A DNA stretch of 64,000 nucleotides from Eubacteriales bacterium. GTDB lineage: Bacteria > Bacillota_A > Clostridia > Christensenellales > Aristaeellaceae. The notes beneath the pieces were generated by a model. That model searched no databases, was not told where the DNA came from, and saw only the letters and a program-made list of their open reading frames with translations. Location of the stretch: assembly GCA_029974035.1 (NCBI GenBank), contig JARKQG010000135.1:1-64000 (forward strand). The letters run 5' to 3'. Below, one piece after another: positions 24,307 to 32,220 of this stretch; positions within the stretch are counted from its first letter, which is position 1, and each line of letters starts with the position of its first letter. Position numbers and translations under genes: made by a program.

Positions 24307-25131
24307 CTATACGCCCGTCAGGCGGGCGGGATTTACGGGCGGGCCGGCGGGCGGGATGCGGCCGGTCTGTTCGGTTGCCGGGGCGGACTCAAACTCGGTC
24401 ATCATGCGCCGGTAGCGAAGCGGGAGATGGGTGCGCTGGCAGGCGGAATTTTTGCGCGGGCCGATCTCCACCGACTGATGGAAGCGGCGCCACAGCGCCC
24501 GCACGGCGCGCTCCACATCGTCCGGCTCGGGGAGTTCCAGCGCGAGCAGCGGCGCGATGCGGCCGCGTCCCCGCTGCGCCACCAGCGCCTCCCGGTGCGT
24601 CCGGTCGAAGATGACGAAGGCCTCGTTTGGATATCGGTCCAGAAAGTGCTGGGCGATCAGCGGCAGCACCCGATTCTTGGGCTCGATGACCGACGCCAGC
24701 ACGCCGCCGCTCTCCGTAAACCGCACAAAGCCCAGAAAGAGGTGGGCTTCCCGCCCCAGGTGGGTGACGGCCGACAGAATCGGCGCGACCGCGTCGTCGT
24801 GGGCCATGTCCGTCACCATGCCGCCCTTGCGGTAGCCCAGGCGCAGAAACGCCAGCAGCCGCTTTTCCTTTTCCGGCATCGCTGTCAGCATCGCCCGCTC
24901 GACCAGGCGCAGGGCCTCCTCCGAAATGCGCGCGGGAATGGACTTCAGCACCCGCGCCGCCCGGAACGCGTCGGTCTCCACCACCCGGGTCGGGAGCAGC
25001 GACAGCTGATCGTCCTCGGGGCCCAAAATCGCCGCGGGAAGCTCCTTCATCGCGTAGCTTTCATACACGCAGCACAAAAACCCGTCCAGCGTGCCGTCGT
25101 AGCGGTAGACTACATCTGTCCTGTAAGGCAT
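24307..25131 (-). CDS. Putative DNA repair protein, DUF4130/TIGR03915 family
   Basis: The 274-residue protein begins VVYRYDGTLDGFLCCVYE and has AMPEKEKRLLAFLRLGYRKG, FLGFVRFTE and NEAFVIFDRTHREAL, all family blocks of the DUF4130-type protein always found with a radical SAM partner. The family is described as putative DNA repair, from gene association. It overlaps the partner's end by 22 bases, and GGAGG lies 10 bases before its ATG. Two LexA boxes upstream of the pair support a role in the DNA-damage response. Biochemical activity is not known to me. Confidence 0.85.
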   Translation of the reverse strand: MPYRTDVVYRYDGTLDGFLCCVYESYAMKELPAAILGPEDDQLSLLPTRVVETDAFRAARVLKSIPARISEEALRLVERAMLTAMPEKEKRLLAFLRLGYRKGGMVTDMAHDDAVAPILSAVTHLGREAHLFLGFVRFTESGGVLASVIEPKNRVLPLIAQHFLDRYPNEAFVIFDRTHREALVAQRGRGRIAPLLALELPEPDDVERAVRALWRRFHQSVEIGPRKNSACQRTHLPLRYRRMMTEFESAPATEQTGRIPPAGPPVNPARLTGV

Positions 25132-26402
25132 TTTTGCAGATCCTCCTCCGTGGGGTCGAGCAGCGTGAGCTGCACGGCGCGCTCGCCCAGCGCCGTCGCG
25201 CGGCTTGAAAGAAGGCTGGTCAGGATGGCCTGATCATCCAGGTGCAGCCGGATCAGCGGCTTTCCGGAGCAGGTGATGAAGTGCTGGGCGCGCTTCAACA
25301 CCACGCCCATCTTTTTGAGCGCCGCGAAATCCAGCGCCCCATGCCTGCGGGCTTCCAGGATGCGCCAGGCGCTTTTGACGCCCACGCCCGGCACGCGCAG
25401 CAGCATCTCCTGCGGCGCGCGGTTTACCTCCACCGGAAACTGATCCAGATGCCCCACCGCCCAGTTGCACTTGGGGTCCAGCCCCGGGTCCAGATGGGGG
25501 CGGCGGTCGTCCAGCAGTTCGTCGGCGCGAAAGCCGTAAAAGCGCAGAAGCCAATCCGCCTGATACAGCCGGTGCTCGCGCATCAGGGGCGGCGGTGTGC
25601 CCACGGGGGGCAGCAGCCGGTCGTCGTTGAGCGGAATGTAGGCCGAGTAGAACACGCGCTTTAAGTGGAACCGATCATACAGCGCCTCGGAAAGCTTCAG
25701 GATGGTCCGATCATCTTCCGGCGTCGCGCCGACGATCATCTGGGTGGACTGGCCCGCCGGCGCAAATTTCGGCGCGTGGCGGTAGAGCGTCAGCGCCCGG
25801 GTGTTTTCCTGGATGCCGCCGGCAATGCGCCGCATTGGGCCGAGAATGTTGTCCCGGTTTTTTTCCGGCGCCAGCAGCATGAGGCTCTGCCGGGAGGGAA
25901 GCTCGATGTTGACGCTCATCCGGTCGGCGTAAAGGCCCATGCGCTCGATCAGGGCCGGGTCCGCGCCGGGAATCGCCTTGCAGTGGATGTAGCCGCCAAA
26001 GCGGTACTCCTCCCGCAGGATGCGCAGCGTTTCGATCATCATCTCGCAGGTGCGGTCGGCGCTGCCGTTGACGGCCGAGCTCAGAAAAAGCCCTTCGATG
26101 TAATTGCGCCGGTAGAAGGCCATGGTCAGGTCCGCCAGCTCCCGGGGATGAAAGGTGGCGCGGGGCGTGTCGTTGGAGCGGCGGTTGACGCAGTAGGCGC
26201 AGTCATACCGGCAGGCGCTGGATTGGAGCACCTTCAAAAGTGATATACAGCGGCCGTCTCCCGCAAAGCTGTGGCAGATGCCGCAGGCCGCGGCGCTTCC
26301 GATGGCCCCGCCCCGACCGGAGCGGTTTACCCCGGAGGAGGTGCAGGCCACGTCGTACTTGGCCGCGTCCGTCAGCAGCGCCAGCTTTTGCATCGCATCC
26401 AT
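25110..26402 (-). CDS. Putative DNA modification/repair radical SAM protein, TIGR03916 family
   Basis: The 430-residue protein has the radical SAM 4Fe-4S motif CRYDCAYC (CxxxCxxC) at about residues 64-71, preceded by SLLKVLQSSA, and an SAM-domain barrel up to about residue 310. The C-terminal part contains a helix-hairpin-helix DNA-binding segment (PQEMLLRVPGVGVKSAWRIL). Extra cysteines lie before the cluster motif (GICHSFAGDGRC). The start at 26402 has GAGGG 8 bases upstream. It is transcribed from a promoter overlapped by a LexA box, with the DUF4130 gene coupled behind it. Confidence 0.88.
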   Translation of the reverse strand: MDAMQKLALLTDAAKYDVACTSSGVNRSGRGGAIGSAAACGICHSFAGDGRCISLLKVLQSSACRYDCAYCVNRRSNDTPRATFHPRELADLTMAFYRRNYIEGLFLSSAVNGSADRTCEMMIETLRILREEYRFGGYIHCKAIPGADPALIERMGLYADRMSVNIELPSRQSLMLLAPEKNRDNILGPMRRIAGGIQENTRALTLYRHAPKFAPAGQSTQMIVGATPEDDRTILKLSEALYDRFHLKRVFYSAYIPLNDDRLLPPVGTPPPLMREHRLYQADWLLRFYGFRADELLDDRRPHLDPGLDPKCNWAVGHLDQFPVEVNRAPQEMLLRVPGVGVKSAWRILEARRHGALDFAALKKMGVVLKRAQHFITCSGKPLIRLHLDDQAILTSLLSSRATALGERAVQLTLLDPTEEDLQKCLTGQM

Positions 26403-26428
26403 AAAAGATCCCTCGATTCACCGTAACA

Positions 26429-26442
26429 CGAACATATGTTCT
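26429..26442. promoter_or_regulatory. LexA (SOS) box 1
   Basis: CGAACATATGTTCT matches the Gram-positive LexA box CGAAC-RNRY-GTTYC at 13 of 14 positions, with a perfect GAACATATGTTC core. It lies between the -10 box and the start codon of the radical SAM gene, so bound LexA should block transcription initiation. Confidence 0.85.
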
Positions 26443-26449
26443 GATAAGG

Positions 26450-26478
26450 ATTATAGCAGACGAAACGGCGCCCCGCAA
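26450..26478 (-). promoter_or_regulatory. Promoter of the SOS-type repair pair
   Basis: On the minus strand TTGCGG (26478-26473) and a perfect TATAAT (26455-26450) are spaced by 17 bases. LexA box 1 begins 7 bases downstream of the -10, covering the expected start of transcription. Confidence 0.75.
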
Positions 26479-26502
26479 CCGAACACGCGATTAAATTGAA
26501 TA

Positions 26503-26516
26503 AGAACGCGCGTTCG
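26503..26516. promoter_or_regulatory. LexA (SOS) box 2
   Basis: AGAACGCGCGTTCG contains a perfect GAACGCGCGTTC palindrome and matches the LexA consensus at 13 of 14 positions when read on the other strand. Its centre is 74 bases (about seven helical turns) upstream of the centre of box 1, in the same short intergenic region, so the two could be bound on one DNA face. Confidence 0.65.
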
Positions 26517-26544
26517 GGCGGAGCGCAAAGGGGATTTGGACGGA

Positions 26545-28002
26545 TTATGTGTCGGCGGAGGGCTTTATCTGGGGCATGGCAACCGCGATGCCCTCCTGCG
26601 CCGGTCCGCTGATGAGCCGACCGTCATAGGCAAATCTTGAGCCGTGGCAGGGGCAGTCCCAGCTCCGTTCATCCTGATTCCAGCTCAGCTCGCAGCCCAG
26701 GTGCGGGCAGCGCGTCGTGACAAAGAACACGTTGCCCTCCGGATCCTTGTAGGCGCCCAGCTTGCGTCCGTCCGCCTCCACCACGCCGCCCTGTCCGGCG
26801 GGCAGATCGGCGAGCGGCCGGTCCGGCGGCGCGACGGCCAGCGTCAGCCCCTTCAGCGCCTGCGCGCTGTCGCGGGTCAGTTGCGGAAGCTCCGCGGTGG
26901 AAAAGCGCTGCGGCCGAAACACCGGTGCGTTCCGGTTGCGCTTTCCGGCAATGTCGTCCGCCAGGATTCTGGACGCCGCCATGGCGGTGGTCATGCCCCA
27001 TTTCATAAAACCGGTGGCCAGGTGCCAGCCGGGGCGGGAACGCGCGTAGCGGCCGATGAAGGGCACGCCGTCCAGCGTGATGGCATCCTGCGCCGACCAG
27101 CGGGCGACCGCCCGAACGCCGGGGAAGAGGTGCGCCGCCGCGTCCATAAGCGCCTCGTACCGCCCCGCCGCGCCTTCGCCGGTGCGGTGGTTTTCGCCGC
27201 CAAAGAGCAGCACCTTGCCGTGGGTGCGCATCGAATGGCCGTCCGTCTCCAGGCCGATGTACATGCCGGGCAGCTTTGGCGCGCCCTCCAGCGCCACCAC
27301 GTAGGAACGCTCCTGATGGATGCGGGCAAAGTAATAGCCGGGCTTGTTGACAAAGGGATAGTGGCACGCAAATACGATGTGGCGCGCCGTCACGGCATGG
27401 TCCGCGGTATACAGCCGGTTGGGCTCGACGCGCTCCACCCGGGTGTGCTCGTAGACCCGGACGCGCCCGGAAATCCCCTTCAGGAATTTGAGCGGATGAA
27501 ACTGCGCCTGGTCGGAAAACTCGACCGCGCCGGCGGCGGGGAAGGGGAGGCCGCGCGCGGCCACCAGCGAGGCGGGAAGCCCGAGGCTCCTGGCGGCCAG
27601 CATCTCGGCCTCCAGCGGCGCGGCATCCCGCAGGGCGTACAAGAACGCGCTCTTTCGCGCAAAATCACAGGCAATGCCTTCGGAATCAATGATGCGCTCA
27701 AAGGCGGCGATGGCCTCCTGGTTCGCGCGGGCGTACTGCGCCGCCCTGTCGCGGCCGCATTGCCCGATCAGCCGGGCGTAGATGTGGCCGTGCTGCGACG
27801 TGATCTTGGCGGTGGTGCCGCTTGTTTGACCGCTTCCGATGCGCTCGGCTTCCAGAACCACCGCGTCAAGGCCGCGCCGGGTCAACTCATAAGCGGTCAG
27901 CATGCCCGTCATGCCGCCGCCGATTATCGCGATGTCCACGTCGAGATCCTCGCAAAGCCTCGGGCAAGCAGGAATCCGGACATCTGCCCAGATCGATTGC
28001 AT
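26545..28002 (-). CDS. FAD-dependent oxidoreductase with C-terminal Rieske domain
   Basis: The 485-residue protein has an N-terminal DAO-type flavoprotein domain (IAIIGGGMTGMLTAYEL FAD motif, SGTTAKITSQHG) over about residues 1-370. The C-terminal Rieske [2Fe-2S] domain (about 395-480) has CPHLGC and CPCHGSRF, the two Cys and two His ligands. Proteins of this build, like YhfW of Bacillus, are predicted cytoplasmic oxidases or dehydrogenases of unknown substrate. The start at 28002 is chosen because GGGAGG lies 7 bases upstream; the open frame continues 35 codons further. It appears monocistronic. Confidence 0.88.
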   Translation of the reverse strand: MQSIWADVRIPACPRLCEDLDVDIAIIGGGMTGMLTAYELTRRGLDAVVLEAERIGSGQTSGTTAKITSQHGHIYARLIGQCGRDRAAQYARANQEAIAAFERIIDSEGIACDFARKSAFLYALRDAAPLEAEMLAARSLGLPASLVAARGLPFPAAGAVEFSDQAQFHPLKFLKGISGRVRVYEHTRVERVEPNRLYTADHAVTARHIVFACHYPFVNKPGYYFARIHQERSYVVALEGAPKLPGMYIGLETDGHSMRTHGKVLLFGGENHRTGEGAAGRYEALMDAAAHLFPGVRAVARWSAQDAITLDGVPFIGRYARSRPGWHLATGFMKWGMTTAMAASRILADDIAGKRNRNAPVFRPQRFSTAELPQLTRDSAQALKGLTLAVAPPDRPLADLPAGQGGVVEADGRKLGAYKDPEGNVFFVTTRCPHLGCELSWNQDERSWDCPCHGSRFAYDGRLISGPAQEGIAVAMPQIKPSADT

Positions 28003-28107
28003 GGACGCACCTCCCGCGCTAGGGTTCCCTTGGAGGGGCGCGGTCATGCGCCAAAGCCGCCAGCGCGCGCGAAAAGCCGATCCGCGCGGTTTACCGTCCT
28101 TCGGCAC

Positions 28108-28139
28108 AAAAAAACCGCCGGCGCTTTGCGCTAGCGGTT
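28108..28139 (-). terminator. Intrinsic terminator of the mgl operon
   Basis: On the minus strand an 11-bp GC-rich stem with one mismatch and a 3-base AAA loop is followed by seven Ts (28114-28108), a classical intrinsic terminator. The stop codon of the small last gene lies inside the hairpin. Confidence 0.85.
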
Positions 28140-28340
28140 GGAACCGATTCCCAATAGGATCACGAGGACGAGTGCCCCCACCAGGATGTAGATGATCAGA
28201 TCCAGCGTCTTCAGCGGGATCTTGATCCTGTCGTACAGCCGGCGGCGCACGGCAAAAAGATCCTTGCCGAGGGGGGGCGCCTGCGCCCGCCGGGCCTCTT
28301 CGCGCCGGGCTTCCATTTCCCGAATGCTTCGCTTATCCAT
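28131..28340 (-). CDS. Small membrane protein at the end of the mgl operon, unknown function
   Basis: The 69-residue protein has a basic, charged N-terminal half (MDKRSIREMEARREEARR) and a C-terminal membrane segment (about residues 46-65, DLIIYILVGALVLVILLGIG). I do not recognise a named family. Its ATG shares one base with the stop of the permease gene (TAATG) and its stop lies within the operon terminator, so it is co-expressed with the transporter. It could be a small accessory subunit or an unrelated membrane peptide. Confidence 0.7.
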   Translation of the reverse strand: MDKRSIREMEARREEARRAQAPPLGKDLFAVRRRLYDRIKIPLKTLDLIIYILVGALVLVILLGIGSNR

Positions 28341-29380
28341 TACTTTTTGGCCAGGTACTTGCGTACGTCGATGGCGACCGCGATGATGATGATCAGACCG
28401 CGGATGATGTACTGGTAGTAGGCGTTGACGCTGAGGAACACCAGCGAGTAGTTGATGGCCTGCAGAATGATCGCGCCGATGACGACGCCGGGAATCGTGC
28501 CGACACCGCCGGAAAAGCTGACGCCGCCGATGACGCAGGCGCTGATGGCGTCAAGCTCATAGTTGAGGCCCGTATTTGCGCCGACGGATTGGATGCGGCC
28601 CGCCTCCAGGAATGCCGCGATGCCATACAGCACGCCGGAGATGATGTAGACCCACATGATGGTGCTGGTCACGTTGACGCCGGAAACCGCGGCGGCTTCC
28701 TCGTTGCCGCCGACGGCAAACATGTTCTTGCCCAGGCGCGTCTTCGTCCATATGATGTGGACGACCACCGCGCACAATAAGAAGTAGACGACCACCTTTG
28801 GGATCCGGAACGAGCCGATGATCCAGTTGCCGGCGGAGGTGTTCAGAAAGTCCTTGGTAAAGGTGGAGAGCGCCTGCGCGGTGCCCGAGGGCTGGGATTC
28901 GATATACAGGCAGTTGATGCCGTAGGCGATCAGCGAAGTGCCCAGCGTAATGATGAAGGCGTGCAGGTGCAGCTTGGCGACGCCGAAGCCGTTGATCGCG
29001 CCGAAGAGCACGCCCACGGCGATGGCCAGCAGCAGCGGGATCATCAGGTTGACGGGTTCGGTGATCTGCGGGTACATGCGCTGCGCATAGGTGGTGGACT
29101 GCACCAGCGAAGCCGTCACCGCGGCGGAGAGGCCCAGCACGCGGCCAATGGCCAGGTCCGTGCCCGCCAGCACGATCAGCCCCGCGCACCCCAGCGCCAG
29201 AATGCCCTTGGTGGAGGCCTGCTTGACGATGTTGATCAGGTTATCCAGCCTGAAAAAATCCGGACGGATGATGACCACCGTCACCAGAATCAGCAGCAGT
29301 ATGATGTACAGCGCGTAGTCCAGCAGCAGTTCTCCGACGCTCCGGTTGCCAAACCTCTTTTTTGCGTTTTCCATGTGCAT
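28340..29380 (-). CDS. mglC: Galactose/methyl-galactoside-type ABC transporter permease
   Basis: The 346-residue permease of the BPD_transp_2 family (MglC/RbsC) has about nine to ten membrane segments. The family motif GALIGFING-like GVLFGAINGFGVAKLHLHAFIITLGT is present, as are GGNEEAAAVSGVNV and GGVSFSGGVGTIPGVVIGA, the latter near the ATPase-contacting loop. It forms the membrane channel for the sugar delivered by the binding protein. Two starts are possible (29380 or 29374); the second has AAGGA at the better spacing. It lies 15 bases after the ATPase gene. Confidence 0.93.
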   Translation of the reverse strand: MHMENAKKRFGNRSVGELLLDYALYIILLLILVTVVIIRPDFFRLDNLINIVKQASTKGILALGCAGLIVLAGTDLAIGRVLGLSAAVTASLVQSTTYAQRMYPQITEPVNLMIPLLLAIAVGVLFGAINGFGVAKLHLHAFIITLGTSLIAYGINCLYIESQPSGTAQALSTFTKDFLNTSAGNWIIGSFRIPKVVVYFLLCAVVVHIIWTKTRLGKNMFAVGGNEEAAAVSGVNVTSTIMWVYIISGVLYGIAAFLEAGRIQSVGANTGLNYELDAISACVIGGVSFSGGVGTIPGVVIGAIILQAINYSLVFLSVNAYYQYIIRGLIIIIAVAIDVRKYLAKK

Positions 29381-29395
29381 CCCATCCTTGCTTGG

Positions 29396-30955
29396 TTATA
29401 CGTATTGGGCGGCAAGCCGCATGATCGTTTCCTGCTCGCCGGGTATGTCGCCGAAGTCCCTGCCGCGCTCGACAATGCCGCTCAGGTGGCCATTGGACAT
29501 GACCAGGATACGGTCGCAGATGCCGAGCAGCTCGGGCATTTCGCTGGATACCATGATGATGCCCTTGCCTTCCGCCGCGAGGTTCAGAATCAGCTGGTAG
29601 ATTTCAAACTTGGCGCCCACGTCGATGCCGCGTGTGGGCTCGTCCAGTAGCAGCACGTCCGGCTTGGTCAGAAGCCAACGGCCGATGATGACCTTTTGCT
29701 GGTTGCCGCCCGAAAGGCTCTTGATGTGGGTACGCTTTGAAGGGGTCTTGACGTGGATGGACTGGATGACCCAGTCGGTATCCTCGCCCATGCGGCGGTT
29801 CGAAAGCAGAAATTTGCCGTACCGGGTGACGTTGGCGATGATCGAGTTGAAGGTGATCGTCATCTCCGGAAAAATGCCGGTGGCGCGCCGCTCCTCGGTC
29901 AGAAGCGCAAAGCCGTTTCGGGAGGCTTCGACGGGCTTGCGGTTCGCAACGCGCTTGCCCCGGAGGAGGATTTCCCCCCGATCCTTGGTATAGTAGCCAA
30001 AGATGGCGTTGACCAGTTCCGTGCGGCGCGAACCCACCAGGCCCGACACGCCCAGCACCTCGCCCGCGCGCAGCGTAAAGCTGACGTCGTGAAACGTGGG
30101 CTCGTACTTGCCGGAAAGGTTCTTGACCTCCATCAGCACCTTGCCTGGCTGGTTGGTCTTGGGCGGAAAGCGGTGGGACATGTCGCGGTTGACCATCAGG
30201 CGGATGATTTCGTCGGTATCCAGCTCCCGCGCCGGGCGGGTGGCGACCCACTGGCCGTCCCGCATGATGGTGACGTCGTCCGCGATGCGCAGAATTTCGT
30301 CCATCTTGTGGGAGATATAGATGATGCCGACGCCCTTTTCCGTCAGCCGCTTCATGATGCGGAACAGGTGCTCCACCTCGTTTTCCGTCAGGGAGGAGGT
30401 GGGCTCGTCCAGCACCAGGATCTTCGCGTTGTAGGAGACGGCCTTGGCGATCTCCACCATCTGGCGGCGGGAAACGGACAGCGCGCCGATCCGCGTGCGC
30501 GGATCGACGTCGATCTGCAAATCCTGGAAAATCGCACGGGTTTCCTCATACATCCTGCGGGTGTTGACAAAACCCCACTTGATGGGCAGGCGCCCCAGCC
30601 AGACGTTTTCCATGACGTTGCGGCGAAGCACCTGGTTGAGCTCCTGATGCACCATCGCCACGCCGTGACTCAGCGCGTCGTGGGGACCGGCGAAGTTGAC
30701 CTCCTGGCCATCCATCCGGATGGAACCGGCGTCCTTTTTGTAGATGCCAAAGAGACACTTCATCAGCGTGGACTTGCCCGCGCCGTTTTCGCCCATCAGC
30801 GCGTGCACCGAACCCGCCCGCAACGTCAGCTGGGCGTGGTCAAGCGCCTTGACGCCCGGAAACTGTTTTTCTATGCCCGTCATTTCCAGAAGAGGAGCCT
30901 GATCCCGGGGAGGGGCCTGATCCCCGAGGGGCGCCTGGTTGCGATCCATACTCAT
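29396..30955 (-). CDS. mglA: Sugar ABC transporter ATP-binding protein
   Basis: The 519-residue protein has two ATPase domains in tandem, as MglA/RbsA do. The first has Walker [17 protein letters not shown] signature and Walker B ILVLDEPT; the second has the degenerate P-loop [10 protein letters not shown] usual for this family and LSGGNQQK with [11 protein letters not shown]. Unusual is the N-terminus, with three degenerate copies of a six-residue unit ([18 protein letters not shown]) encoded by an 18-base tandem repeat just before the domain. ATG at 30955 is preferred (AGGTG 5 bases upstream); GTGs at 30961 and 30958 are alternatives. Confidence 0.92.
   Translation of the reverse strand: MSMDRNQAPLGDQAPPRDQAPLLEMTGIEKQFPGVKALDHAQLTLRAGSVHALMGENGAGKSTLMKCLFGIYKKDAGSIRMDGQEVNFAGPHDALSHGVAMVHQELNQVLRRNVMENVWLGRLPIKWGFVNTRRMYEETRAIFQDLQIDVDPRTRIGALSVSRRQMVEIAKAVSYNAKILVLDEPTSSLTENEVEHLFRIMKRLTEKGVGIIYISHKMDEILRIADDVTIMRDGQWVATRPARELDTDEIIRLMVNRDMSHRFPPKTNQPGKVLMEVKNLSGKYEPTFHDVSFTLRAGEVLGVSGLVGSRRTELVNAIFGYYTKDRGEILLRGKRVANRKPVEASRNGFALLTEERRATGIFPEMTITFNSIIANVTRYGKFLLSNRRMGEDTDWVIQSIHVKTPSKRTHIKSLSGGNQQKVIIGRWLLTKPDVLLLDEPTRGIDVGAKFEIYQLILNLAAEGKGIIMVSSEMPELLGICDRILVMSNGHLSGIVERGRDFGDIPGEQETIMRLAAQYV
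30884..30937 (-). repeat. Degenerate 18-base tandem repeat at the 5' end of mglA
   Basis: Three imperfect 18-base units, each beginning CAGGC and rich in C and G, encode the QAPxxD/E repeats at the N-terminus of the ATPase. Such repeats can change copy number by slippage in multiples of six residues. Confidence 0.6.
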
Positions 30956-30980
30956 CACCACACCTATATCTACGAATACG

Positions 30981-31008
30981 GGGAAGAGGCGCGAGGGCGC
31001 CTCTTCCC
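30981..31008 (-). other. Intercistronic hairpin between mglB and mglA
   Basis: Arms 30981-30992 and 30997-31008 pair perfectly over 12 bp with a 4-base loop, in the 87-base gap between the binding-protein stop and the ATPase start. No T-tract follows. Such hairpins after binding-protein genes protect the upstream mRNA and reduce downstream expression, giving more binding protein than membrane components. Confidence 0.7.
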
Positions 31009-31042
31009 GCGAGGTTCAGATGCGAGCCAACCCGCGTAAATG

Positions 31043-32077
31043 TTACTCCGTGACCTTGGCGTAGGGGATACGGACCGAGTAGCCGTCGTCCGCCAGCTTG
31101 TAGTCGGTGCCGTCGAGCCATTCCTTGCCCAGCGCGCCGTTGATGGCGACGCGGATGTTGGCCTTGCCCATGGCGTCGCCGTCCTGCTTGACGGTGGCGG
31201 TCATGCCGCCGTTTTTGATGGATTCGAGGGCGGAGTCAACCGCGTCAACGCCGATGACCACGATCTTGGGATCGCCGTCGATGCCGGTGTTGTAGCCGAC
31301 CTGGTTCAGCGCCGCCACGGCGCCCAGCGCCATCATGTCGTTGTTGGCAAAGATGACCTCGATCTTGTCGCCGAAGCTGGCCCAGGTGGCGGTCATGGCG
31401 TCCGTGGCCTTCGCCTGATCCCAGTTGCACACGAGGGTTTCGCCCAACTGCTCGAGCTTCAGGCCCTTGGCAATGGCGGTTTCCACCGAGTACTGGGTGC
31501 GGGCGATGGCTTCCGGGTTGTTGGGCTCGCCCATGAACATGATGTACTGGAGCGTGCCGTCGCCGTTTTTGTCAATGGAGGGATCGGCCGCGTACAAGTC
31601 GGCCAGGATCTCGCCCTGCATGTCGCCGGCTTCACGCGGCGTGGTGCCGATAAAGATGGAGCCGGAGTCCACGACAACCTGCTGCACGGTTTCGGCCGAG
31701 GGCTCCTTGTTGTAGAACAGGAAGGGCACATCGTTGGCCTTCGCGATCTCCACAAGGCTCATGCCGGAGGCGACTTCCGCCAGGTTGATGATGACGAAGT
31801 CCGGCTTGTTGGCGAACATGACGGTGGCTTCCTCAATCTGCTTGGCCATGTCGTCGTTGGCGTCCTGCAGGTCAAGATTGATCTTGATGCCCATCTCGGC
31901 GCCGAGTTCCTCGGCGTACTTCATCATGGCGGCGCGCACGGTGGAGCCGTAGGTGTCGTCAAACTTCCACACGAGGACGCCGATGTTGAGCTCGGTCTTC
32001 GCCGGCGCTTCCGCAAAGGCGGCGGTGGCGCTCATCACCATGAGCAGGACCAGCAGAAGGGATGCGATTTTCTTCAT
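31043..32077 (-). CDS. mglB: Galactose/glucose-type sugar-binding protein
   Basis: The 344-residue exported protein begins with a signal peptide (KKIASLLLVLLMVMSATAAFA) cut near residue 22. It has the periplasmic-binding-protein fold of the MglB/RbsB type. A calcium-binding EF-hand-like loop DKNGDGTLQ, characteristic of MglB, is present, with FANNDMMALGAVAAL and VVIGVDAVDSALESIKNGGM. No lipobox cysteine is seen, which is odd for a single-membrane Firmicute, where such proteins are usually lipoproteins. The start at 32077 has AAGGAGG 8 bases upstream. First gene of the mgl operon. Confidence 0.92.
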   Translation of the reverse strand: MKKIASLLLVLLMVMSATAAFAEAPAKTELNIGVLVWKFDDTYGSTVRAAMMKYAEELGAEMGIKINLDLQDANDDMAKQIEEATVMFANKPDFVIINLAEVASGMSLVEIAKANDVPFLFYNKEPSAETVQQVVVDSGSIFIGTTPREAGDMQGEILADLYAADPSIDKNGDGTLQYIMFMGEPNNPEAIARTQYSVETAIAKGLKLEQLGETLVCNWDQAKATDAMTATWASFGDKIEVIFANNDMMALGAVAALNQVGYNTGIDGDPKIVVIGVDAVDSALESIKNGGMTATVKQDGDAMGKANIRVAINGALGKEWLDGTDYKLADDGYSVRIPYAKVTE

Positions 32078-32156
32078 GAACCAATTCCTCCTTGAAGATA
32101 TGCTGCGCCCACCTGAGGGGGCGCGCATTCCGGGTTCGCATTACGCGTTCGTTAAC

Positions 32157-32186
32157 ATTATAGAATACTTGCGGAATCGTTGTCAA
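32157..32186 (-). promoter_or_regulatory. Consensus promoter of the mglBAC operon
   Basis: On the minus strand a perfect TTGACA (32186-32181) and a perfect TATAAT (32162-32157) are spaced by 18 bases. A leader of about 70 bases follows, containing a small GC hairpin (about 32106-32125). The region just after the -10 holds GTTAAC and repeated CGAAC/GCGAAC elements that could be an operator; none is a clean palindrome. Confidence 0.85.
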
Positions 32187-32220
32187 GCGGATCTGTACAG
32201 GATATAGTTTCATTTATTCA

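Noticed and set aside
30884..30937. Short tandem repeats as a possible CRISPR array
   Set aside because: The units are contiguous, in frame and degenerate, with no spacers and no cas genes nearby; they encode a protein repeat.
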